DNA of 64,000 bases from Hymenobacter nitidus. GTDB taxonomy: Bacteria > Bacteroidota > Bacteroidia > Cytophagales > Hymenobacteraceae. Made by a program: the position numbers and the translations under genes. The notes under the pieces are model-generated. The model was not told the origin of the DNA, ran no database searches, and saw nothing but the letters and a program-made list of their open reading frames with translations. Below, piece after piece: positions 32,032-39,150 of this stretch; the stretch's first letter is position 1, and the number at the start of each line of letters is the position of its first letter. The stretch is taken from the NCBI RefSeq assembly GCF_020447315.1, contig NZ_JAJADQ010000012.1:1-64000 (forward strand), in the 5' to 3' direction.

Positions 32032-32300
32032 GGGCGGTCAAGGTGTCGGGGTGGATACTTGCGGCCCTCGTCCCGGCCGAAGAGGCTGGCCTGCTCCACG
32101 GGCCGCATCGCCGGGTAGAGCTGGTACATGTCTTCGATCAGTTCCTCGATGACAGCAATGCGGTGGGCAGCATCCTCAGCACTAATGCCGGTTTTGGAAT
32201 TCTGCCGGTGCTTGTCAATCCAGCCAGGGTACACGCGCTTGCGGGTGCTCAGCTCCCGGAGTAGCTCGGTTACGCGCTGGCCAGGGGTGGTCTTAGGCAC
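32028..32300 (-). CDS. early-module phage protein, 90 aa, unknown
   Basis: The start is taken as GTG 32300, which overlaps the upstream stop by 8 bp (GTGCCTAA); frames further upstream do not look like protein. The protein has RVTELLRELSTRKRVYPGWIDKHR and AIVEELIEDMYQLYP-like helical parts, and a charged C-terminus. It has no recognised family. It ends in an ATGA overlap with the initiator-like gene. Confidence 0.55.
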   Translation of the reverse strand: MPKTTPGQRVTELLRELSTRKRVYPGWIDKHRQNSKTGISAEDAAHRIAVIEELIEDMYQLYPAMRPVEQASLFGRDEGRKYPPRHLDRP

Positions 32301-32625
32301 GGGCCACCTCCTTTCCTGCCAGCAGGGCCAACAACTGCTGGGCTGCCTTGTGAAGGGTCGGACCGCCAAAATCCGATACTCCATGCTCACCAGGGAGGTA
32401 GATGCTCCAGACTGCACCGCCCACATGAAATAGAGTGCCGAGCCAGGTACTGCCTTGGTAGACATAATAGTGTACATCTCCCATCTGCTCAGCCTGCACA
32501 CGGGCCACTAGGCCGCCGGGCAACACCTGCTTCGGCGCATCGGGTTCTGGGCCTTCCGGATGCGGCCCCAGCCGGCGGATAGGCTGCCGCTGAGGGGCAA
32601 CGAACAAGGAAAGCTGGCTACTCAT
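32293..32625 (-). CDS. early-module phage protein, 110 aa, unknown
   Basis: The protein begins MSSQLSLFVAPQRQPI and has a beta-rich middle (GDVHYYVYQGSTWLGTLFHV) and a helical C-terminus (LHKAAQQLLALLAGKEVA). It is downstream of the recombination-type gene and overlaps the next gene by 8 bp. The function is unknown. Confidence 0.55.
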   Translation of the reverse strand: MSSQLSLFVAPQRQPIRRLGPHPEGPEPDAPKQVLPGGLVARVQAEQMGDVHYYVYQGSTWLGTLFHVGGAVWSIYLPGEHGVSDFGGPTLHKAAQQLLALLAGKEVARA

Positions 32626-32675
32626 CGTCGAGCGTCCTCCCCCGTAGGATTTCAGGAAATACCATGGACAAAGGG

Positions 32676-33530
32676 CTAAACACTAGCATGTGCATGGTTT
32701 TCTACCTGTGCCATTTCCTCCATCAGCCATTCCATGCCCTGCTCTTTCTCCAGCAGTAGCGATGCGGTGGCCACGGTAGCATCCTGGCAGATACCCATCA
32801 GGCGGCCGGTTTCGGCAACACCCAGCGCGGCCTGGTTCTGCTCGGCAAACTCATAGAGGGCAGCCGCTGCGGCGGTGCGCTCTGTGGCCAGCTCCTGTTT
32901 GCGCGTGGCGCAGGCTTCCACAAACAGCTGGTTTTGCTGGAGGTGGGCATTGGCTTCCCAGATCGGCTTCACTTTGGGTGCGGTGGCCAGCTGGGCCAGC
33001 ACCTCAACTAGTGGGTTTTCTTCGGACGCCGCGGGTGCTGTAGGGATTACTGTAGCCGGCACGCTGGCCACGGGTGCCGGCTGGGTAGGGCGCACAGCGT
33101 CTACATCGTCCAGCGTAGGCGCGCCCACATTTTTGGACTGCTTGAACTCATCGGATTCCTCTTCCCCGTACACGCCCAGCTCATAGAAGCCCATCAGCAT
33201 GAGGATGCTGCGCGACTTGGCGCGCTTCTCGGCCATCTCGGCGTAGTAGCTCACATGACTATTCTTGGCATTCGCGGAACCCAGCGACTGAACGCTGAGC
33301 CTCCTGCGGTCAACCGAACGGACGGCCGTGGCCTTCACTACGGCGAAGTCTGCGCCGGCAGCAGCCAGCTCAATATCAACTTTGATGTTATTCAGGCCCT
33401 GAATCTTCTCGATGCCGGGGCGGCTGATAATCCAGTTTCCGGACTGCTTGTGCTGCCATACATCGGTTTTACCCAGGCCGTTGGCTTTGCACAGGTTGCG
33501 GAAAGTTTCTAATTGTTCTATGGTTTGCAT
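32676..33530 (-). CDS. putative phage recombination / ssDNA annealing protein
   Basis: The 284-aa protein has an N-terminal domain with KTDVWQHKQSGNWIISRPGIEKI (about 22-44), V-D-I-E-L, ADFAVVKATA and then SYYAEMAEKRAKSRSILMLMG (about 94-114), a pattern I recall from phage annealing-type proteins. The middle is Pro/Ala-rich and the C-terminal part is helical. It lies in the early operon before the replication genes, where recT/erf-like genes are usual. The family assignment is uncertain. Confidence 0.45.
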   Translation of the reverse strand: MQTIEQLETFRNLCKANGLGKTDVWQHKQSGNWIISRPGIEKIQGLNNIKVDIELAAAGADFAVVKATAVRSVDRRRLSVQSLGSANAKNSHVSYYAEMAEKRAKSRSILMLMGFYELGVYGEEESDEFKQSKNVGAPTLDDVDAVRPTQPAPVASVPATVIPTAPAASEENPLVEVLAQLATAPKVKPIWEANAHLQQNQLFVEACATRKQELATERTAAAAALYEFAEQNQAALGVAETGRLMGICQDATVATASLLLEKEQGMEWLMEEMAQVENHAHASV

Positions 33531-33573
33531 AAGTTTGCGGCCAGTCCCGGCCTTTCTTGGTGAAAAGGTTTAG

Positions 33574-33605
33574 GAGGGCGGCACTCGGTCAGGGGTGCCG
33601 CCCTC
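33574..33605. terminator. 11-bp hairpin in early operon
   Basis: GAGGGCGGCAC (33574-33584) pairs with GTGCCGCCCTC (33595-33605). On the plus strand it is followed by a T-run; on the minus strand, the direction of the operon, only CCTTTT follows further on. It lies between two early genes and may reduce read-through or process the message. Confidence 0.55.
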
Positions 33606-33611
33606 ACTTTT

Positions 33612-34022
33612 TTAGTAGCCGTTGGGGTTGGCTTGCTCTCTATCCTGCAGGGAAACTGCCTTAGTCGGGGCCAGCTTCTTCTGGCAGGCACTCAGCACCA
33701 GGCTGCCCACCACGAAGGCTACCACCAGCACCAGGCCCACCAGCGCTTCCACCTTCTGGCCCAGCGTTGAGAGCAGGCTTACCGCCTCGTACTCTTCTGC
33801 CTCAGTAGGTCCATTGTAGGAGAGTGTGGCAGAAGCCGGGGTAAAATCGTTGACGGCGTAAGGCATGGTGGAGGGCGCAGCAGAGCAGAGGTCGAGCCGG
33901 TAAATCATATCGTGCCGGCCGGTCACGATGAAGCTGGTGCCGTCTGAGGCTTGCCAGCGAAGGGCGCCGCCGGCATCGATGCCCAGGCGGCGCGACAATT
34001 CGGAGTGCAGGACGGTCTTCAT
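33612..34022 (-). CDS. early-module membrane protein, 136 aa
   Basis: The start is ATG 34022, overlapping the upstream stop (ATGA). The protein has a soluble N-terminal part with ASDGTSFIVTGRHDMIYRLD (about 29-48) and a single membrane segment near 98-116 (VGLVLVVAFVVGSLVLSAC), then a short basic tail. The function is unknown. Confidence 0.5.
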   Translation of the reverse strand: MKTVLHSELSRRLGIDAGGALRWQASDGTSFIVTGRHDMIYRLDLCSAAPSTMPYAVNDFTPASATLSYNGPTEAEEYEAVSLLSTLGQKVEALVGLVLVVAFVVGSLVLSACQKKLAPTKAVSLQDREQANPNGY

Positions 34023-34222
34023 GCTGCTTGCTGTGTTGCAAGTGTCAGCTGAGTCTGCATCGGCTGGCGCTGCCGGTTCAGTTCTTTTTGGGCAGCCTGC
34101 CGGCACTGGTACTCGGCGTTCAGCTTCGTGCGGCAGCCATCGACACCACACAGGTAATGGCTGTTGTAGGTTGCCGTGGCGCTCCAGCCGTCGGCGTACT
34201 TCTTGGAGGTGATACTAAGCAT
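34019..34222 (-). CDS. small early-module protein with two Cys, 67 aa
   Basis: The protein starts MLSITSKKYADGWSATATY and has YLCGVDGCRTKLNAEYQC, a possible small zinc site, followed by a Gln-rich helix. It overlaps the membrane-protein gene by 4 bp. The function is unknown. Confidence 0.5.
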   Translation of the reverse strand: MLSITSKKYADGWSATATYNSHYLCGVDGCRTKLNAEYQCRQAAQKELNRQRQPMQTQLTLATQQAA

Positions 34223-34255
34223 CGGTCAGAATGATTAGAGGTGAGAAAATGAGGT

Positions 34256-34726
34256 TTAAGCGGCTTCTTCGAGGTCGTCGTATTCGTCTTGACCGAGGTT
34301 GTCGTGCTCTTCCAGCGCTGCCGAGCGGGCCTCTAGCACGGCGGTGAAGTGGGCCAGCAGCCATTCACGCTCAGCCGGGTGGCACACCATGGCCAACTCC
34401 CGGGCCTGCTGGTATTCGTCGCGCGGGTCGATGAGCACCTCGTGGGCCGACAGTACCGCCAGCAGCTCACGCGGGTGGATTGAGTCAGCGGGTACTGGCA
34501 CCTGGTGCTTGAGCTTTTCCCGCTGAGCCTTCAGGCGGGTGGCTAGGCGGTGCTGTTCGGTACTGCTCCAGCCTGGGTACTGCTCCATGCGCTCTTTCAC
34601 TAGGTCCGGATGCTTTTCCAGCAGCAGCGGGTTGGTGAGCCAGAAGGCGCAGGCCGCGCGGGCTGGCATTCGGGAAGGCAGCAGCACGAAAGCGGTGTTA
34701 ATAGAGGCGGTGGCCAACAGTGTCAT
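34256..34726 (-). CDS. early-module phage protein, 156 aa, unknown
   Basis: The protein shows a helical middle (KHPDLVKERMEQYPGWSSTE near 38-57) and an acidic C-terminus (NLGQDEYDDLEEAA). Its start overlaps the stop of the HTH gene by one base (TAATG). No family is recognised. Confidence 0.5.
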   Translation of the reverse strand: MTLLATASINTAFVLLPSRMPARAACAFWLTNPLLLEKHPDLVKERMEQYPGWSSTEQHRLATRLKAQREKLKHQVPVPADSIHPRELLAVLSAHEVLIDPRDEYQQARELAMVCHPAEREWLLAHFTAVLEARSAALEEHDNLGQDEYDDLEEAA

Positions 34727-35076
34727 TAGGCTGCTTCCTGTGTGGTACCAACCAAATGAGCATAGCCAGCTGGGTCGAGGTAGCGGAACACCGCCGACTC
34801 ACTCACCACGATTTTCTTACCCATGCGCTGATGCTTAATAGCATTTGCGCGGAGCAGGGCGTAAGCTGTGTTCTTGCAGCAGCCCAGGCGCTCGTGCAGT
34901 CGGTCATCGTAGTCCAAGCCTTCGGTGGGCTCGTCGCTCAAAACGTAACGGCGCGCCAACATTCTGAATTTGGCTTCCTCAGAAGCTTGAGCAGCAGCAG
35001 CCATTCCCAGAATGAACTTCTCTTGGGGGGCAGTCAGGTTTAGGCCTACGCCTGTATTGTTTATTACTAACTCCAT
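34726..35076 (-). CDS. DNA-binding protein with HTH/excisionase-like domain
   Basis: The 116-aa protein has a helical N-terminal half, then a C-terminal domain LGCCKNTAYALLRANAIKHQ... followed by KIVVSESAVFRYLD (about 65-102), the winged-helix layout of MerR/excisionase-type proteins. By position, an early gene near the repressor, it could act as excisionase or early regulator. Confidence 0.6.
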   Translation of the reverse strand: MELVINNTGVGLNLTAPQEKFILGMAAAAQASEEAKFRMLARRYVLSDEPTEGLDYDDRLHERLGCCKNTAYALLRANAIKHQRMGKKIVVSESAVFRYLDPAGYAHLVGTTQEAA

Positions 35077-35163
35077 GATTTAAATGGTAAGAAATGTGGT
35101 GAAATGGCTTGTTGGAATGAGAAAAAGCTTAACAAAACGATGCAGACAGGGCAAAAAAAAGCC

Positions 35164-35334
35164 TCAGCCTTTTTTGGCTTTTTCTTCTATCCACTCGGCG
35201 GCAATATCAACGATTCGCACTCGCTGGCCTGTGGCTGCTTGCCTACGAGCTTGCTCTTTTACCAAGGCTGTTCGGGCATCTTGAGATACCTCAGCTTGGA
35301 CGCTGTAAGTAGACTTGGTTGCTTTCTGTCGCAT
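35164..35334 (-). CDS. small basic early protein, 56 aa
   Basis: The ORF starts at ATG 35334 and stops at TGA 35166-35164. The protein begins MRQKATKSTYSVQAEVSQDA, has a basic helix (KEQARRQAATGQRVRIVDI) and ends AAEWIEEKAKKG. The pattern, a beta-strand start followed by two helices, would fit a ribbon-helix-helix protein. It is the first gene of the minus-strand early operon, divergent from the repressor, which is the place of a cro-like or small regulator gene. Confidence 0.55.
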   Translation of the reverse strand: MRQKATKSTYSVQAEVSQDARTALVKEQARRQAATGQRVRIVDIAAEWIEEKAKKG

Positions 35335-35461
35335 GGCGCTATGGTATGTTCTTCATAACAAATATACGTAACATAACTTACCACAGTATACCAATATGTA
35401 AAATATTTTTACCATATGCTTTGTATGGAGTTGTTTTGTAAAGGATTCCTTGCTCAAAATC
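35335..35461. promoter_or_regulatory. divergent early/repressor control region
   Basis: This AT-rich 127-bp gap lies between the early operon (minus) and the repressor gene (plus). It holds several related words (TATGGTATG, TACCACAGTATACC, TTTTACCATATG) and an imperfect inverted repeat, ATATGTAAAA / TTTTACCATAT, at about 35393-35416. These are candidate repressor operators. Confidence 0.55.
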
Positions 35462-36211
35462 ATGTCTGCTGCGCTCTCACAAACCAAATCGAACCAAGCC
35501 ACTCGCCTTGCCGAGCTTCGCCGCCAGAGCGGGATGTCACAGCGAGAGGTAGCAGACAATATCAATAAGCTAGGCGTGAAAATAAGCTACCCCCGTATTG
35601 GTGCTTACGAAGCGGATAAGGACATCCAAATAAAAATGCCTGTGCTCAAAGCACTGGCGAAAGTTTACAAGACCACAATTGAGTTTATCGAGCGTGGCGA
35701 CACAACTCCACCTAAACCCACCGGTGCTAATATAGAAGTGCAACCACTCGCCACTGGCGGGGAAGGGGGCCGCATCCTGGGTAGTTTACCTTTTATGGAA
35801 TACGTGAACCTACCATTCATCCCATACACGGCTTTCGGCACCTTTGCCGAGAATTGTCGGGACCCCAACTACGAAGAGTTTCGCTTCGTCCCCGTTTTAA
35901 AGCGGCCAGGCCTGGACTATGATAACGCTGTCGTTATCGAGGTACGGGGAAACAGCATGGCCCCACGCTACCCGGATCAGAGTTGCCACGTGGCACGCCC
36001 CGTCTCAGATGGTAATTGGCAATATGCCACTGGTGTACATGGACTATCCTTGCGCAACCACATGTTTCTGATTAAGCGCATTGTGGGTAATAAGGAAGGT
36101 ACCATCACCTTAAGCAGTGATGCTACCAATGAGCAAATGGAAATAACGCTCGGGGATATTAACTGCATGTGGAAGGTCGGGGAAGCTGCTTATATGCCCT
36201 CCGAGGATTAA
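35462..36211 (+). CDS. phage repressor, XRE HTH with S24 peptidase domain
   Basis: The start is ATG 35462; TTG at 35450 is an in-frame alternative. The N-terminal HTH is at about 13-65 (LAELRRQSGMSQREVADNI), and the C-terminal S24 domain has the catalytic Ser in EVRGNSMAPRYPD and Lys in FLIKRIVG. It would hold lysogeny by binding the divergent control region. No clear Ala-Gly or Cys-Gly self-cleavage site is seen in the linker, so LexA-type autocleavage is uncertain. It starts the plus-strand unit with a lipoprotein and the integrase. Confidence 0.88.
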   Translation: MSAALSQTKSNQATRLAELRRQSGMSQREVADNINKLGVKISYPRIGAYEADKDIQIKMPVLKALAKVYKTTIEFIERGDTTPPKPTGANIEVQPLATGGEGGRILGSLPFMEYVNLPFIPYTAFGTFAENCRDPNYEEFRFVPVLKRPGLDYDNAVVIEVRGNSMAPRYPDQSCHVARPVSDGNWQYATGVHGLSLRNHMFLIKRIVGNKEGTITLSSDATNEQMEITLGDINCMWKVGEAAYMPSED

Positions 36212-36224
36212 ATCAACCAGTCTT

Positions 36225-36581
36225 ATGAAAAAGTATGCACTTCCGCTTCTGCTCCTAATAAGCTGTGGCGGACCAGATTCGTCATTTCGTTTGATTCCTC
36301 AAACTCAGAAGCCAAACCACCTCTACCTGCAGGTTGTCAACTTCCACGGTGAGTGGGGAGCTTTGCAAGATTCTATGCAATGGTATGCTGATGGAGTTGC
36401 GGGGCCTGAGCAGTCCGTAATGGTGCACGTGCTGGATACGACTATGAGTGCGCCCCCTGTATCTGGGCTGTATGGGGGAAAGCAAATGCAGCAAAAAGTA
36501 GTTGCGCAGTTGGTACGGCCAGCTGGCGGGGGCGAAGTAATATTCTCCCAAAACCCTTTCGATAATTCACGCTACAAGTAA
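36225..36581 (+). CDS. prophage lipoprotein, 118 aa
   Basis: The protein has a lipoprotein signal (MKKYALPLLLLISC) with Cys14 in the lipobox; the mature part is about 105 residues, beta-rich, with no known domain. It lies 13 bp after the repressor and 5 bp before the integrase on the same strand, so it should be expressed in the lysogen. A lysogen-expressed lipoprotein often blocks superinfection; here that is inference. Confidence 0.65.
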   Translation: MKKYALPLLLLISCGGPDSSFRLIPQTQKPNHLYLQVVNFHGEWGALQDSMQWYADGVAGPEQSVMVHVLDTTMSAPPVSGLYGGKQMQQKVVAQLVRPAGGGEVIFSQNPFDNSRYK

Positions 36582-36586
36582 TTCTC

Positions 36587-37948
36587 GTGAACCTGTCGAT
36601 TCGCCAACGCACCGACCGGCCAGATAAGAAGGGGCAGTGTCAAATCTTCTTTGATATTACCTGGAACAATCAGCAGTTGCTCGTGGCTACTGGCGTTAAG
36701 TGTCTGCCGGCACACCTACAGCCAAACAAGAAGCTTACCGTATCTGGCAAGGATCTGCTCGCTGGCGAAAAGAACGATAAGCTTGACGCGGTACTAGCAG
36801 CCATCAGTGGTGTGTTCAAGCTGGCCTCAGCAACGGATGCGCTTGTGACACCCGACCAGCTCAAATCCGCGGTGGCCCTGGCTGCTGGTCGGAAACAAGC
36901 AGCCAAGCCCGAGGCAACAGCGGCGCCCGCCTGCACCCCGCTGCAAGCCTTGTACGAGGTTTGGAAACGGGAGCATCCCAATCAGAGTCTCGACGCTGCC
37001 CGGCGCTATACCCAGGTAGTTGCCCGCCTCGAATCATTCCAGCCCGGCCTGACACTGGAGCAGCTGACCCGCCCGATATTCATGGACTACCTGAGCATGC
37101 TCTACGAGGCAGGCCTCAGCGACGGGACTATTTCCCACCACGTAAAGTTCCTGCGCATCTGCCACCGCCTGGCCGAGCGGCCGGTACCGGTATGGCTGAA
37201 AATCAAAGTACGCTATGGCCGCGCGGTTTCCCTACGGCGCGAAGAACTGCAGGCGGTGCTCAGCGTCGACCTGAGCAGCACGCCCTACCTGGAACGGGAG
37301 CGGGAGCGGATGCTCTTCCAGACGCTGCTGCTGCTCCGGGATTCTGACCTACGCCGCATCAAGCCCCACCACATCACCGAGCAGGAACTCGTGGGCTTCG
37401 GCCGCCTGCACGTGCTGGAGTTCTACCAGAAGAAGACCGGGGAAGAGGTCCGATTACCGGTGCCGCCGGCGGCCGTGGCTATCTGGCAACGGTGGGAGGG
37501 TAAGGTGCCCAACGTGACCCAGCAGAAGCGCAACATGTACCTGAAGGAAATGGCCCGGGCAGCCGGCCTGGAGCGGGGCTTCGTTCGAGTGCGCTACCAC
37601 CAGGGCCAGCCCCTGGAGGAAGTATTGCCGCTCTGGCAGGTGGTGACGACCCACACCCCCCGCCACACCGGGGCCGACCTGGTGCTCTGGGGGAGCAATG
37701 GTGACCAGAATTTAAAGGAGGTTGCCCTGGGCCACTTGGCTGGGGCCAGCGTCTACGGCTATGACCGCATCGAGCGCTACGGCCCGCTGTTCCTGCGGGC
37801 GTGGGCAGAAGTATTGGCAACTCCGATTTCTGCCAATACTTTTCTTGGTACATCAGAGCAAGCAGATAGTAAGACCTGTGACGTAATGGTAAATCAGATG
37901 CCGTTTACGGGCGCTTTCTACCGTGTCGTGCCAAGCTATGGCAAATAG
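36587..37948 (+). CDS. tyrosine site-specific integrase
   Basis: The start is GTG 36587 (MNLSIRQRTDRPDKKGQC), as is usual for the family. The 453-aa protein has an arm-binding N-terminus (1-110), a SAM-like core-binding domain (about 118-200) and a catalytic domain: Arg256 (SDLRRIKP), Lys283 (FYQKKTG), H356-x-x-R359 (HTPRH), His383 (LGH) and the Tyr in VYGYDRI (390 or 392). It inserts and excises the prophage. A terminator follows. Confidence 0.9.
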   Translation: MNLSIRQRTDRPDKKGQCQIFFDITWNNQQLLVATGVKCLPAHLQPNKKLTVSGKDLLAGEKNDKLDAVLAAISGVFKLASATDALVTPDQLKSAVALAAGRKQAAKPEATAAPACTPLQALYEVWKREHPNQSLDAARRYTQVVARLESFQPGLTLEQLTRPIFMDYLSMLYEAGLSDGTISHHVKFLRICHRLAERPVPVWLKIKVRYGRAVSLRREELQAVLSVDLSSTPYLERERERMLFQTLLLLRDSDLRRIKPHHITEQELVGFGRLHVLEFYQKKTGEEVRLPVPPAAVAIWQRWEGKVPNVTQQKRNMYLKEMARAAGLERGFVRVRYHQGQPLEEVLPLWQVVTTHTPRHTGADLVLWGSNGDQNLKEVALGHLAGASVYGYDRIERYGPLFLRAWAEVLATPISANTFLGTSEQADSKTCDVMVNQMPFTGAFYRVVPSYGK

Positions 37949-37972
37949 GCAACTCCCTGCAGCTCCACTTTA

Positions 37973-38006
37973 AACCCGCCTTACAGCATTGTAGGGCGGG
38001 TTTTTT
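37973..38006 (+). terminator. terminator after integrase
   Basis: AACCCGCC and GGCGGGTT form the core of a 12-bp stem (one G-U pair) with a 6-nt loop, followed by TTTTTT. Confidence 0.85.
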
Positions 38007-38298
38007 GGTTTCTGCGCCTCATTGTGGCGGCTTGGTTTCAACTCGTTTCTTTTCAGTCCAGGCTCTTGCCTGGCTTTTGAAATTCTTTGCTTGACGCTTG
38101 TGATACTTGCTGGCCGGGGCAGCGCTACCACAAATTTTGATGCGCTGAAGCGAAGGTGCGGTTCCGAAAAAGCCGGGGGTGGCCGCTGGTTGCCCGCCCC
38201 TATAAGCTCTAGCGCTGTCAGTCGCAGCGGCTCCGTTGGGCAAGCAACGGTTATACGCTTACATAACACGTAGAAAAGGCTGTTGAGAGCTTCGTATA

Positions 38299-38323
38299 GC
38301 TGTTTTTTATATATAAAAACAGC
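38299..38323. terminator. AT-rich hairpin
   Basis: GCTGTTTTT pairs with AAAAACAGC around TATATA. The A/T-runs lie within the stem, so it could act as a terminator in both directions. Confidence 0.5.
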
Positions 38324-38732
38324 CCGCTGGTTCCAGGATAAATTCGTGGCTTCCGATTGGGGTTTTAGCCCTGGTTTCGTTACCACCCGGGCTGATGGCA
38401 GCAAGTCGTTACGTCGCTTTAATACCCCTTTATATTGTTGGCAGGCCTGGCTATTCTAGGTTGCCGCCGCCGTTTACTGCCTCGGGTGCATACGGGCATG
38501 AGTGCTGTAGCTGTAGTGCGCGGCCCACCGGCAATGAACTGAGCGGGAAGTTCTGCTGGTTGTTGCTATTTCAGAAAAAAGCGGAAACTGCCCGGCCTTA
38601 AGTAGGCGACTACACTGTGTCTTTGTCCCGCGGGAAACTAGAAAACATTGATAGCCAGCAGGCAGCCCTGGTGCGTCGCCAACGAGCAGATGTGAGGCTT
38701 GCCTGAGCCCAAGGATTCTGCTTTCTTCAGGA

Positions 38733-38762
38733 AAGAAACCAGCGTTTGCCGACTGGTTTCTT
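38733..38762. terminator. terminator-like hairpin
   Basis: AAGAAACCAG (38733-38742) pairs with CTGGTTTCTT (38753-38762), followed by AAAAAA, so on the minus strand the hairpin ends in a T-run side. No gene is assigned to it. Confidence 0.5.
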
Positions 38763-39150
38763 CTTAAAAAATGGTTTCGCTTCGAGGCCGCCCCGGCAAT
38801 TGCCAGGTCCCGCGCCTGCCGTCCCGCGCCATTTTTCGCCCAATAGACAGCATTAACCGCCAGCCACTAGCGCCGGCCTATACTGACGCTTACGGCGCAC
38901 CCCCGACCATAGGTCCGGGGAAGGTAGCTGCCCGCGTAGTCGTGCCTCTGTTACTTCCGACTTCCTACCTGCTTCTGACCTGAAATCGACCACCCCGTCT
39001 TCCCGACGGTCCGGGTATGCTGCTCCCGTGGTCTTGGCACCACACTAGGGGCAGCGGTTAGATGACAACAAAGCCCGCCGCTGAAATCGTGTTGACTTGT
39101 GCGCAGGTAGGTATACCGTAGTACGCTTCACCCTTCTTAATTCTCTGCTT

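Larger units (their letters stand above)
2610..37970. mobile_element. contractile-tailed temperate prophage with Mu-like virion genes
   Basis: All modules of a temperate myovirus are present: integrase and S24-type repressor, replication-type genes, terminase, portal, capsid, protease, lysis cassette, sheath, tube, tape measure, hub, spike, baseplate and fibres. DUF935, MuF, gpG and gp36-type head genes are Mu-like, but no MuA or MuB homologue is seen. The tyrosine integrase at the right edge implies site-specific integration. Ends are approximate: the right end lies just after the integrase and the left end left of the tail fibre. No convincing att direct repeat was found by eye. Confidence 0.88.
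37949..39150. other. 1.2-kb gene-free stretch beyond the prophage
   Basis: The frames here do not look like proteins. It holds the integrase terminator (37973-38006), a hairpin GCTGTTTTT...AAAAACAGC at 38299-38323, and a hairpin AAGAAACCAG...CTGGTTTCTT at 38733-38762. No tRNA or IS is recognised. The right prophage end should lie in its first part. Confidence 0.6.

Noticed and set aside
478..38255. CAACGGTTATA at 478-488 and 38245-38255 as att direct repeat
   Set aside because: An 11-bp match between two stretches of this size is expected by chance nearly half the time. The right copy lies 300 bp past the integrase, and no tRNA or other target is seen.
38771..38983. 70-aa frame in the gene-free stretch
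   Set aside because: The product is Pro/Arg-rich with no motif, promoter or neighbour support; judged noise.
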